This document shows, one piece after another, positions 1 to 8,257 of a stretch of 64,000 bases of DNA. Each line of letters opens with the position of its first letter. Position 1 is the stretch's first letter. The stretch is from NCBI GenBank assembly GCA_963740765.1, contig CAVUFN010000016.1, positions 186,001 to 250,000 of the forward strand, written 5' to 3'. A program made the translations under genes and the position numbers. The stretch is from DATLGB01 sp963740765. Its GTDB lineage: Bacteria; Actinomycetota; Thermoleophilia; Solirubrobacterales; Solirubrobacteraceae. The notes under the pieces were generated by a model. It did no database searches. It saw nothing but the letters and a program-made list of their open reading frames with translations, and was not told the DNA's origin.

Positions 1-602
1 GCCCGGGCGGCGCGACGCGGCGTGCGCAGCGCCGCGGTGTCCATGCCGCGCACGGCGATGAACATGGCGGCGAAGGACGCGGCGTTGAGGACGAAGCACG
101 GCCCCACGCCGGCGACGGCGATCAGGCCGCCCGCCACCGCCGGCCCGGCGATGCGGGCGCTGTGGACGATGACGCTGTTGAGGCCGACCGCGTTGACGAC
201 CCGCTCGGTCCCGACGATCTCGCTGACGAACGACTGGCGCGCCGGGTTGTCGAAGGCGGTGACCAGCCCGCGGAAGAAGACCAGGGCATAGACCGCGCCG
301 ATGCTCGCGCCGCCGGTGACGGTGAGGGCGAACAGCGTCAGCGGCGCGAGCATGGCCAGCGGCTGCGTGATCAGCAGCAGCGCGCGCTTGTCGACGCGAT
401 CGGCCACGACGCCGCCGTAGGCGCCGAGCAGGAGCATGGGGAGGAACTGCAGCGCGGCCGTCAGGCCGACGGAGACGCCCGAGCCGGTGAGCTGCACGAC
501 CAGCCACATCTCGGCGACGATCTGCATCCAGTTGCCGGTGAGGGAGACGACCTGGCCGGCGAAGAAGCGCCGGTAGTTCGGGATGGCGAGGGTCTGCCTC
601 AG
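1..602 (-). CDS. MFS transporter, N-terminal part (gene runs off the left edge)
   Basis: About 200 N-terminal residues of a major facilitator transporter are present; the gene continues beyond position 1. The reverse-strand translation has an NYRRFFAGQ...LTGNWMQ opening and the ADRVDKR loop between TM2 and TM3, both typical of the EntS/MFS_3 drug-exporter group. No ATG, GTG or TTG lies near the expected N-terminus. The best start is a CTG (602-600) with GGAGGAG five bases upstream, overlapping the stop of the MarR gene by four bases (CTGA). It is therefore translationally coupled to the MarR regulator, which probably controls it. Export of a small toxic compound is inferred; the substrate is unknown. 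Confidence 0.8.
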   Translation of the reverse strand, partial: MRQTLAIPNYRRFFAGQVVSLTGNWMQIVAEMWLVVQLTGSGVSVGLTAALQFLPMLLLGAYGGVVADRVDKRALLLITQPLAMLAPLTLFALTVTGGASIGAVYALVFFRGLVTAFDNPARQSFVSEIVGTERVVNAVGLNSVIVHSARIAGPAVAGGLIAVAGVGPCFVLNAASFAAMFIAVRGMDTAALRTPRRAAR

Positions 603-1012
603 AGCAACTCCTCCAGGAGGGTCGCCGCGCGGGCGAGGGTCTCCTGGTCCTCCGCGTCCATCGCCTCCAGCCGAGTGGCCAGGTACGCATCCTTCTTCGA
701 CCTGGCTTCGCGAAGGAGGCGTTCTCCTTCTGCACTGATGGAGATGAGGGTCGAGCGCTTGTCGATCGGCGCCTCGGTGCGGTGGACGAGCCCGTCCGCT
801 TCGAGCCTCGCGACGAGCTTGGTCGCGTTCGGGCGCTGGACCCGCTCGCGTCCGGCCAGCTCGGACGGCATCAGGGGGCCGTGACGCTCGATCGTCGCGA
901 GCGCCGCCATCGTCGACGGCGTGAGGCCGCTGTGCGCCTCTTGTCGCAACCGTCGCGCCAGCCGCGCGACGGCGAGCCGGAGCTGGCTGGCCTGCTCGGA
1001 GATAGTTTCCAC
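599..1012 (-). CDS. MarR-family transcriptional regulator
   Basis: A 137-residue protein of the usual MarR length. The central winged helix-turn-helix is visible: MPSELAGRERVQRPNATKLV as helix-turn-helix, then the wing residues EAPIDKRSTLISIS, where D-R-S is the family's conserved D-x-R motif. Flanking helices form the dimer interface. It is the first gene of a coupled pair with the MFS exporter, and divergent from the AbrB-like gene with only 39 bases between them, so it probably autorepresses and controls the exporter. The ligand cannot be read from sequence. Confidence 0.9.
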   Translation of the reverse strand: METISEQASQLRLAVARLARRLRQEAHSGLTPSTMAALATIERHGPLMPSELAGRERVQRPNATKLVARLEADGLVHRTEAPIDKRSTLISISAEGERLLREARSKKDAYLATRLEAMDAEDQETLARAATLLEELL

Positions 1013-1051
1013 GGGTACTTACCTTAGCAAACCACCTAACCTGCACGGCTC
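1013..1051. promoter_or_regulatory. Divergent intergenic region with possible MarR operator
   Basis: These 39 bases must hold the control elements for both the MarR-MFS pair and the AbrB-like gene. They contain TTAG, eight bases, CTAA (near 1025-1040), a short inverted repeat, and two ACCT-type half sites (ACCTTAG, ACCTAAC). MarR operators are usually short AT-richer palindromes, and this is the only AT-richer patch nearby. The assignment rests on position and weak symmetry only. Confidence 0.3.
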
Positions 1052-2107
1052 ATGCACCTCACAGGTGTCAAAGACGTGACGCTCCGGTGGACCGGACTCG
1101 TCGGCGCCACGATCGCCGGGGGCTGGCTGCTCGATCGCGCCGGGTTGCCGTCGGCCTACCTCTTCGCCGCCCTCGTCACCGGACTCACGGCGGCGCTGGC
1201 GCTGAAGGAAGCACCAACCGTCCCCGCGCCCGCCTTCACCGCCGCCCAGGCCGTCACCGGCGTCGTCCTCGGCGCGTACCTGAAGACGTCGTCCCTCGAA
1301 GCAGCGGCGGACGCGTGGCTGCCGGTGACGCTCGTGTCGGCGGGGACGCTGGCGATCTGCCTCACCGCCGGCGGCGCGCTCGCCCGCTACGCGCACGTCG
1401 ACCGGCCCACGGCGGTCCTCGGGATGATCGCCGGGGGCGCCTCGGGCATCACCGCGATGGCCCGCGAGCTCGGCGGCGACGACCGGCTCGTCGCGTTCAT
1501 GCAGTACCTGCGCGTCCTGATCGTGGTGCTGCTCACACCACTGATCGCGGGACTCGCGTTCGGCCACGATGCCGCCGGGGCGGCCCCATCCCGCCCCCTC
1601 TTCGGTGATCTGCAGGACTGGGTGCTGTCGGCCCTGATCGCGCCACTGGGCGTGGTCGTCGGCCGGGCACTGCGCATCCCGGTCGCGGTGCTCCTCGGGC
1701 CGCTGGCGCTGGCGGGTGCCGTGGCCCTGACGCACCCGTTCGGGCGCTTCGCCGTCCCCGAACTGCTCCAGGAGGCGGCGTTCATCGGCATCGGCCTCCA
1801 GGTCGGTCTGCGCTTCACGAGCGAAGCGGTCCGCGAGGTGGGGCGGCTGCTCGGGCCGGTGCTGCTGGCCATCGCCGGCCTGATCGTGGCCTGCTTCGGG
1901 CTGGCCGCGCTGCTCGCGGCGACCACCGACATCACGCTCCTGGACGCCTACCTCGCCACCACCCCGGGCGGCCTCTACGCCGTGCTCGCCGCCGCGTTCG
2001 GGGCCGGCGCCGACACCACCTTCATCCTCGCCGTCCAGACGCTGCGGCTGCTGGTCATGGTCGTGATCGCGCCGGCGATCGTGCGGCGTAGGGTGACGCC
2101 GCGATGA
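1052..2107 (+). CDS. AbrB-family (COG3180) integral membrane protein
   Basis: A 351-residue hydrophobic protein with about ten predicted membrane segments in two homologous halves. Each half has a glycine-rich segment: GMIAGGASGITAMARELGGD in the first and TTPGGLYAVLAAAFGAGAD in the second. This duplicated pattern is the hallmark of the AbrB/'putative ammonia monooxygenase' family, which despite its name resembles transporters. Substrate is unknown. The stop overlaps the next ATG by four bases (ATGA), suggesting co-transcription with the SDR and P450 genes. It is divergent from the MarR gene and might be a target of that regulator. Confidence 0.8.
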   Translation: MHLTGVKDVTLRWTGLVGATIAGGWLLDRAGLPSAYLFAALVTGLTAALALKEAPTVPAPAFTAAQAVTGVVLGAYLKTSSLEAAADAWLPVTLVSAGTLAICLTAGGALARYAHVDRPTAVLGMIAGGASGITAMARELGGDDRLVAFMQYLRVLIVVLLTPLIAGLAFGHDAAGAAPSRPLFGDLQDWVLSALIAPLGVVVGRALRIPVAVLLGPLALAGAVALTHPFGRFAVPELLQEAAFIGIGLQVGLRFTSEAVREVGRLLGPVLLAIAGLIVACFGLAALLAATTDITLLDAYLATTPGGLYAVLAAAFGAGADTTFILAVQTLRLLVMVVIAPAIVRRRVTPR

Positions 2108-3018
2108 CCGCCGTCTTCATCACGGGTGCATCCGGGTTCCTCGGTCGCGCCATCGGCGACCGCTACCGGGCCGCGGGGGCCACGGTCCGCGGGGTGGACC
2201 TCGTCGCCGACCCCGCGCTCGGGGTCGTCGCCGGGGACGTCGGCACGCCCGGCGACTGGCAGGCGCACGCAGCCGGCTGCGACCTGGTCGTCCACACCGC
2301 CGCCGTCGTCTCGCTGCAGGCCGGCGGGCTCGACGGGGTCTACCGCGCCAACGTGCTCGGCACCCGCAACGCCTACGCCGCCGCGCAGGATGCCGGCCGC
2401 TTCGTGCACCTGTCCACCGTGGTGACCTTCGGCTTCGACTTCCCGGACGGCGTCGCCGAGAGCGAGCCGGTGCGGGTGACCGGCCTCCCGTACGGGGACA
2501 CGAAGATCGCCGCCGAGCAGTTGCTGCTCCAGCGCCACGCCGAGGGCGGGACGCCGGTGACGATCGTGCGGCCGGGGGACGTGTACGGCCCGCGGTCGCG
2601 CGCGTGGGCGACGCTGCCCTACGCGATGATCCGCGCGCGGCGCTTCGCGTTGCCGCGCGGCGGGACCTTCAGCCCCGTCTACGTCGACGACCTCGTCGAC
2701 GGCATCGTGGCGGCCGCCGAGCACGCGGACGCCGCCGGCCAGGTGCTGACCCTCAGTGGCGGCGTCGGCGTCCCCAACGAGGCCTTCTTCGGCGCCTACG
2801 CCCGCCACGCCGGACGGCGCCTCGTCGTCCTGCCCGCACCGCTGCTGCTGGCCGCGACCCGAACGGTCCAGCGCGGCGAGGTCAACGCCTTCTCCACGCG
2901 GTACCTGCTCCGCCGCGGGACCTACTCGATCGCCAAGGCGCGCGAGCTGATCGGCTACGCGCCCCGGGTGAGCGTCGACGACGGCCTCGAGCGTACGCTC
3001 CGCTGGCTGACCTCGTGA
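2104..3018 (+). CDS. NAD-dependent epimerase/dehydratase (extended SDR)
   Basis: A 304-residue Rossmann protein. The N-terminus carries TGASGFLGRAIG, the extended-SDR TGxxGxxG nucleotide-binding motif, and an acidic residue after strand 2 (GVDL) suggests NAD(H). HLSTVV and YGDTK supply the catalytic Ser and Tyr-x-x-x-Lys. VRPGDVYGPRS is the family's substrate-binding stretch. The best-known relatives are sugar-nucleotide epimerases, 3beta-hydroxysteroid dehydrogenases and OleD-like enzymes. It is coupled at both ends: ATGA with the AbrB-like gene and GTGA with the P450, so an oxidation/reduction step on the P450 substrate is plausible but inferred. Confidence 0.85.
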   Translation: MTAVFITGASGFLGRAIGDRYRAAGATVRGVDLVADPALGVVAGDVGTPGDWQAHAAGCDLVVHTAAVVSLQAGGLDGVYRANVLGTRNAYAAAQDAGRFVHLSTVVTFGFDFPDGVAESEPVRVTGLPYGDTKIAAEQLLLQRHAEGGTPVTIVRPGDVYGPRSRAWATLPYAMIRARRFALPRGGTFSPVYVDDLVDGIVAAAEHADAAGQVLTLSGGVGVPNEAFFGAYARHAGRRLVVLPAPLLLAATRTVQRGEVNAFSTRYLLRRGTYSIAKARELIGYAPRVSVDDGLERTLRWLTS

Positions 3019-4283
3019 CGACCCCGCCCGGACCCACCCAGCCGCCGCTGGTGCAGACGCTGCGCTGGCTGCTGCGCCCGATCGCCTTCCTCGAGGAGAA
3101 CCGGCGTCGCTTCGGCGACACGTTCAGCGTGACCTTCCTCGGCTTCCAGACGCCGATGGTGATGCTCAGCGATCCCGCCGACATCCGCGCGCTCTACACG
3201 GAGCGTGCGCACGGCCTACCGCCCGGGCGCACGTTCGCGCTGCGCCCGATCCTCGGCGCGCGTTCGGTCCTGCTGCTCGAGGGCGGCGAGCACCTGGCCC
3301 GCCGCAAGGTGATGCTGCCGCCGTTCCACGGCAGCCGCATGCGCGCCTACGAGCCGATCGTCCGCGACGCCGCCGAGCGCGAGATCGCGACCTGGCCGAC
3401 CGACGCCCCCTTCCCGATCCACCCGCGCATGCAGGCGGTGACCCTCGAGGTGATCATGCGCGCGGTCTTCGGCGTCGACGACCGCCCGGAGCTGGCCGAC
3501 AAGCTGCGCGGGCTGCTGCAGCGGACGGCCTCGCCCGGCGTGCAGTTCGGGATGCTCGCCGCCCGCCGCGTCGGCATCAAGGGCCCGATCGAGCGGATGG
3601 AGGACGAGGGTGCCGCCCTCGACGAGGTGCTGCTCGGGATCATCGCCGAACACGGCGAGGACGACAGCATCCTCGGCCTGTTGAAGGCCGCGCGGTTCGA
3701 GGACGGCGAGCCGATGAGCGACCGCGAGATCCGCGACCAGCTCCTCACGCTCCTGCTCGCCGGTCACGAGACCACCGCCACCGGGCTGGCCTGGACCTTC
3801 GACCTGCTGCTGCGCCACCCGCGCGTCCACGCCCGGCTCGTCGCGGCCGTCGACGAGGGCGACGACGCCTACCTCCGCGCGACCGTCACCGAGGCCCTGC
3901 GCCTGCGCCCGGTCGTCCCGCTCGCCGGCCGCCGCCTCGCCGCCCCGCTCGGCGACCTTCCCGCGGGCACCGACGTCACCCCGGCGATCTGGCTCACCCA
4001 CACCAACCCCGACGTCTATCCGGACCCCTACGCGTTCCGTCCCGAGCGCTTCCTGGACGCCGGGGTGGGTGGGGTCGTCTCCTACGCGTGGATCCCCTTC
4101 GGCGGCGGCGTGCGCCGCTGCCTCGGCGCCGCCTTCGCGGAACTGGAGATGCGCGTCGTGCTCACCGAGGTCCTGCGCCGGCGCCTGCTGCGGCCGGTGA
4201 CGACGAACCCCGAGCGTGTCGCCCGCCGCAACGTCACGTTCAGCCCGGCGAAGGGGACGCGACTCGTGGCCGCCCCGCGCTAG
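3015..4283 (+). CDS. Cytochrome P450
   Basis: A 422-residue bacterial P450. Visible landmarks are the I-helix oxygen-activation motif AGHETT (about residue 250), the K-helix ExxR as EALR (about 293), the PERF motif of the meander, and the heme loop FGGGVRRCLG with the axial Cys near residue 369. The start is a GTG at 3015 overlapping the SDR stop (GTGA); a longer in-frame ORF upstream lies within the SDR gene and is rejected. It is a class I-type soluble P450 and needs external ferredoxin and reductase; none is adjacent. The substrate is unknown; the SDR neighbour suggests a hydroxylated or sterol-like compound. Confidence 0.93.
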   Translation: MTTPPGPTQPPLVQTLRWLLRPIAFLEENRRRFGDTFSVTFLGFQTPMVMLSDPADIRALYTERAHGLPPGRTFALRPILGARSVLLLEGGEHLARRKVMLPPFHGSRMRAYEPIVRDAAEREIATWPTDAPFPIHPRMQAVTLEVIMRAVFGVDDRPELADKLRGLLQRTASPGVQFGMLAARRVGIKGPIERMEDEGAALDEVLLGIIAEHGEDDSILGLLKAARFEDGEPMSDREIRDQLLTLLLAGHETTATGLAWTFDLLLRHPRVHARLVAAVDEGDDAYLRATVTEALRLRPVVPLAGRRLAAPLGDLPAGTDVTPAIWLTHTNPDVYPDPYAFRPERFLDAGVGGVVSYAWIPFGGGVRRCLGAAFAELEMRVVLTEVLRRRLLRPVTTNPERVARRNVTFSPAKGTRLVAAPR

Positions 4284-7200
4284 AGCTTGCGGCCGGTCAG
4301 GCGCACCGTACGCCGGGCGCTGCCTACGCGGGCCTTCAGCGTCACGCGCACGTCCCCGCGGCGCGCCCTGCGGGCGGGCAGGCGGACGCGGTGGTACTTG
4401 ACGTCGCCGATCTTGACGGTGCGGCGCATGAGCGTCTTGCCGCGCTGGGCGTAGGCCAGCTTGACCGTGCCCGTGCCGCGCAGACGGAAGGCGATCGCGA
4501 GCGGCCGCTTGAAGCGGCCGCCGAACGCCGGGCCGTTGAGCTTGGCCGAGCGCAGGATGCTGCAGCTCTCGGTGGCGAAGAACCGCGGCCGTGCGTGGAA
4601 CCGCCCGCGGGAGCGCGTGAACGCGTTGCGGCGGACGTCGGCGATCTTGCCCGACCGGATCTTCACGCGCGTGAAGTAGACCCCGCGCCCCAGCCTCCGC
4701 GAGCCCCTCCAGGTGAACGAGTGCCGCCGCCCGCGGAAGCGCTTGACCGTCTGCTTGGCGACGACCTTCCGGCCGCGTGCCTGGCGGATGACGTCGACGT
4801 CGAAGCGGGCGGCGACCGCGCGCCTGACGACGAAGCGCAGGCCGCGGCGGCGGGGCCTCACCTTGACGGACTTGAAGCCCGCAGCGGCGGTGCAGGCGGG
4901 CGGTCCGCCCTCGGTACCGGGCGCGCCGGCGGGCGCCGGGCAGTGCAGGTCGTCGCCCTTGAAGGTGTACGTGTAGACGCCGCGCCCGTAGGTCGCCATG
5001 ACCAGCGTGTCCGGGTCGCCGGGCTTGTAGCGGATCGTCGAGACCGGAGTGGTCGGCAGTCCGGTGCCGAGCCGCGCGTAGGCGCCGCCGGCGCTGTCGC
5101 AGGACTCGAAGACACCGATGTCCGTCCCGACCACGAGGTGGCCGTTGTGGACCACGGTCCAGTTGGCCGGCGCGTCCGGCAGGTCGCCGCTGACGTCGGT
5201 GAACGTCGCGCCCGCGTCCGTCGACTTGAAGACGTGGCCGGTCCCGACCTTCGAGGTGTCCTCCCCGACCGCACCGGGGAACGCCCAGCGCCGCCCGTAG
5301 CCGGCGAGTGTCGCGTAGACCGTGCGCGGGTCCTGCGGGTCCATCCGGATGGAGGTGATGTAGCGCGACGGCAGCCCGGTGGCCTTGGCGACGTGCCAGT
5401 CGGAGCCGACGTTGGTGGCGACGCCGTTCCCGAACGGCGTCCCCTGCGTGATCGTGTCGCAGAAGCCGCAGAAGCCGACGTACGTGCCGGACGTCTTGAC
5501 CGTGGCGCTCGTGCGCTGGTCGAAGGTCACCTTCGCGTCGAAGCTCCCGGCCGCCGCGTAGTTGACGACGCGGATCGTGTAGTCGCCCGCGGCCGGATTC
5601 GGCAGGGTGAGGGATTCCTTGGGGTTGCCGGATGCCGAACTGGCCACCACGCTGTCGTCCTTGTCGAGCAGGTACAGGTCCCAGTCGTAGGTGTCGTCGG
5701 CCCAGGTGACGTCGACGTGCACGGCCGCGTCGCCGTCGTTCGCGCCGATCGTGAACGGGTGGTCGTCGTAGGAGCCGGGGACGAAGACGCCGGTGACGTC
5801 GTTGCCCGGGACCGGGACGGTCGCGCTGCCGCCCGTGTAGGCGAAGCCCGGCGTCCTGGGCCCGGTCGGCGCGTCCGCCCCCGCGTCGAAGGACTGCGTG
5901 TCGACCGCCGAGACCTGGTTGTCGGCGTCGCCGTTGGTGCCGAGGTCGAAGACCGTCTTCCACGTCGAGGATGTCGTGCCCGGCCCGGCCGTCGTCTCCA
6001 CGACGTTGCGCCCGCCGGTCACGAGGTGGTTGGCGTCGTTGCGGTCCATCTCGAACGGCGTCGAGAACTGCGCGCTCGTGAGCGTCGGCGCGATGTCGGT
6101 CCACGTCTTCCCGCCGTCCTGGGTGACGGAGATGTCGCCGGCCGTGTACTCCTCGTAGGCGACCTGCGAGTTGTCCGGGTCCACCGCGGAGAAGAAGCCG
6201 TCGCCGCCGTAGATCGTGTACATGGTGCCGTCGGGCTCGATCTTGGCCTCGCCGTTGTCCTGCAGGCCCATGTAGACCGTGCCGTCCTTGGCCATCGACG
6301 CGTCGTAGGGCTGCAGCGTGTTGAGGCCGGCGTTGGCCCCGGAGCGGCCCTCGGGCTTGCCCTGTCCCCAGTTGGCGTTGGAGAAGTCGCCCGTCGCGTC
6401 GGTGTGCTGCTTGTAGATGCCGCCGTCGTTGGCGGCGAACAGCGTCACGCCGCCGCTGCCGTCCGGAACATAGAGCGCCCCGTGCTGGTCGGGATGGGTG
6501 GTGAAGGGCGCCAGCTCGCCGTTCTGCGCCGTCGGGCACACCGGCAGCGCGGCGTTGGCGGCGGGCAGCAGCGTGCAGTTGGCGTAGTAGCGGCCGACGA
6601 CCGAGAACTTCTGCGGCGTCGTGCCGTCGAGCCCGGTGGCGTCGGTCCCGGACCAGATCTCCTCGAGCCCGAAGGCGAGGCGCGTGGGGACGCCGGCGGC
6701 GGTCTGGCGCGTCGGGTCCGGCGCGACCCAGAGGTTGTACCAGGCCTGGATCCCGGGGCAGTAGCCGATCACCGCGGGCGCCTTGCAGGTCGGCGGGGCG
6801 AGCGCCGAGTTGCTGGTGGTGTCGTTGTCGATCGTGGTCGCGCCCTCGAGCTCGGTGAAGTGCGCCCCGAAGTCGGTGGACACGTACACCGCGTTGAGGT
6901 AGTCGCTCTGGGCGGCGCCGGTCGTCCCGCCGTCGTTGACGTCGAGGCCGGTGACGCCGCCGTTGAACTTGACCGCATCCTGGACGATCGCGTAGACGAT
7001 GTTGTGGTCCTGGTCGGCGCCCGTCGCGCCACCGAGGGCGATGCGGCCGATGCGCGCCTGGGTCAGCGGGTCGGTCGTGGCGGTGGCGTTGCCGGCGAGG
7101 TCCAGATCGGTGAAGGACCCCGGCGACCCGTCGTCGGAGCGGTAGATGCCGTTGTGGGGGGCCTGCGGGACACCGTTGGCGTTGGGCTTGGTCCCGGCCC

Positions 7201-8248
7201 GCCAGCCGACCGCGGCGAGCACAGCGCCCGGCTTCGCGCCCGCGGTCTGCGCGTTGGCCTTGCCCTGCACGGTCACGTCGGTGACGACGTTGGCGAGGAA
7301 GCAGTTCTTTGCGCTGGTCGGCCGGCCCGCGCAGTCGCCCGTGGGCAGGTTGAGATTGGCGTAGCTGGCGCCGCCGTCCGTGGAACGGAACAGGCCGCCG
7401 CCCGTCGCGGCGTAGACCTTCTGCGGATCGCTGGGGTCGACCGCCAGGCGGAAGCCGAGCAGGCCGTCCGGGATGCCGGAGGCGTGGACCCAGGTCTGGC
7501 CGTCGTCGTCGGAGTAGTAGGCGCCGAGGCCGGCGTAGGTGTTGCCGCCGAACGCGTTGTCGCCGGTCAGGACCAGCGTGCGCCCGCCCGTCCGGGCGAC
7601 GCCGGAGACGACCTGGGTGGGTAGGCGCTCGCCGAGCGAGGACCACGTGTCGCCCGCATTCGTGCTGCGCCAGATGCCGCCGTTGGAGACGGCGGCGTAG
7701 AGGGCGCCGTCCCCGCCCTGCGCGATCGCCGTCGCGCGGCCGGACAGGTCGCCCAGGCCCTCCGAGGTGGACCCGCGGGTGGTGTCGTACTCGGTCCGGT
7801 AGCTCTGCAGCGGCGGCGTCCCGAACGGCTTCCAGGCCTCGCCGACCGTCGGCAGCTCCGCGCGCTGGCGGACGGCGGCGCGGTAGGCGCCGGCCCGGAT
7901 CGCCGTGCCGGGGGCGACGGACTTGGCGACGATGCCCGCGTTCGCCCTGGCGAGGTCGCCGAAGGGCTCGGGCCGGCCACCGGGCGCCTCGCTGCACGGC
8001 TCGATCTCCGTCGGGCCGGCGAACAGGTCCGCGCTGGGTCCGCTCCGGCGGTGCTCGCCGCCCTCGCGCTCGCGCTCCTCGCGCTCCCGCTCGCCCTCGC
8101 CGTCGTCGCGCTCGCTCTTGCCGTCGAAGCCGACCGCGCAGCGGTCCACTGCCGCCTCGCGGCGCCGCTCGGCGCGCCGCAGCGCCATCGCGGTCACTCC
8201 GCCTCCCACCAGTCCGATGGCGAGCAGGGCCAGGAGAAAGCGCCTCAT
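4280..8248 (-). CDS. Large secreted Asp-box (BNR) beta-propeller protein with PPC domain
   Basis: A 1322-residue exported protein. Residues 1-24 form a signal peptide or membrane anchor, followed by a strongly charged Glu/Arg-rich linker (about 40-70). Roughly eight Asp-box motifs follow, for example RSTNAGDTW (about 195), SDDDGQTW (about 246), RSTDGGASY, STDFGAHF, TQDGGKTW and KSTDAGATF, the signature of sialidase/YCF48-like propeller folds. About residues 840-910 form a bacterial pre-peptidase C-terminal (PPC) beta-sandwich (DWDLYLLDKDD, YTIRVVNY). The last 200 residues are Arg/Lys-rich beta segments. No catalytic signature identifies a glycosidase, so a binding or glycan-processing role is open. 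It lies nine bases after an acyl-CoA dehydrogenase gene. Its stop codon shares the CTAG tetramer with the convergent P450 stop. Confidence 0.8.
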   Translation of the reverse strand: MRRFLLALLAIGLVGGGVTAMALRRAERRREAAVDRCAVGFDGKSERDDGEGEREREEREREGGEHRRSGPSADLFAGPTEIEPCSEAPGGRPEPFGDLARANAGIVAKSVAPGTAIRAGAYRAAVRQRAELPTVGEAWKPFGTPPLQSYRTEYDTTRGSTSEGLGDLSGRATAIAQGGDGALYAAVSNGGIWRSTNAGDTWSSLGERLPTQVVSGVARTGGRTLVLTGDNAFGGNTYAGLGAYYSDDDGQTWVHASGIPDGLLGFRLAVDPSDPQKVYAATGGGLFRSTDGGASYANLNLPTGDCAGRPTSAKNCFLANVVTDVTVQGKANAQTAGAKPGAVLAAVGWRAGTKPNANGVPQAPHNGIYRSDDGSPGSFTDLDLAGNATATTDPLTQARIGRIALGGATGADQDHNIVYAIVQDAVKFNGGVTGLDVNDGGTTGAAQSDYLNAVYVSTDFGAHFTELEGATTIDNDTTSNSALAPPTCKAPAVIGYCPGIQAWYNLWVAPDPTRQTAAGVPTRLAFGLEEIWSGTDATGLDGTTPQKFSVVGRYYANCTLLPAANAALPVCPTAQNGELAPFTTHPDQHGALYVPDGSGGVTLFAANDGGIYKQHTDATGDFSNANWGQGKPEGRSGANAGLNTLQPYDASMAKDGTVYMGLQDNGEAKIEPDGTMYTIYGGDGFFSAVDPDNSQVAYEEYTAGDISVTQDGGKTWTDIAPTLTSAQFSTPFEMDRNDANHLVTGGRNVVETTAGPGTTSSTWKTVFDLGTNGDADNQVSAVDTQSFDAGADAPTGPRTPGFAYTGGSATVPVPGNDVTGVFVPGSYDDHPFTIGANDGDAAVHVDVTWADDTYDWDLYLLDKDDSVVASSASGNPKESLTLPNPAAGDYTIRVVNYAAAGSFDAKVTFDQRTSATVKTSGTYVGFCGFCDTITQGTPFGNGVATNVGSDWHVAKATGLPSRYITSIRMDPQDPRTVYATLAGYGRRWAFPGAVGEDTSKVGTGHVFKSTDAGATFTDVSGDLPDAPANWTVVHNGHLVVGTDIGVFESCDSAGGAYARLGTGLPTTPVSTIRYKPGDPDTLVMATYGRGVYTYTFKGDDLHCPAPAGAPGTEGGPPACTAAAGFKSVKVRPRRRGLRFVVRRAVAARFDVDVIRQARGRKVVAKQTVKRFRGRRHSFTWRGSRRLGRGVYFTRVKIRSGKIADVRRNAFTRSRGRFHARPRFFATESCSILRSAKLNGPAFGGRFKRPLAIAFRLRGTGTVKLAYAQRGKTLMRRTVKIGDVKYHRVRLPARRARRGDVRVTLKARVGSARRTVRLTGRKL

Positions 8249-8257
8249 CGCTTCAGG

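Noticed and set aside
4088..7624. 1178-residue forward open frame
   Set aside because: Antisense to the Asp-box gene; extreme Arg/Gly/Val bias and no domain.
3216..7997. 1593-residue open frame on the reverse strand
   Set aside because: It runs through both the P450 gene (antisense) and the Asp-box gene (out of frame). Its composition is Arg/Gly/His-rich as expected from GC-rich shadow frames, and no motif is visible.
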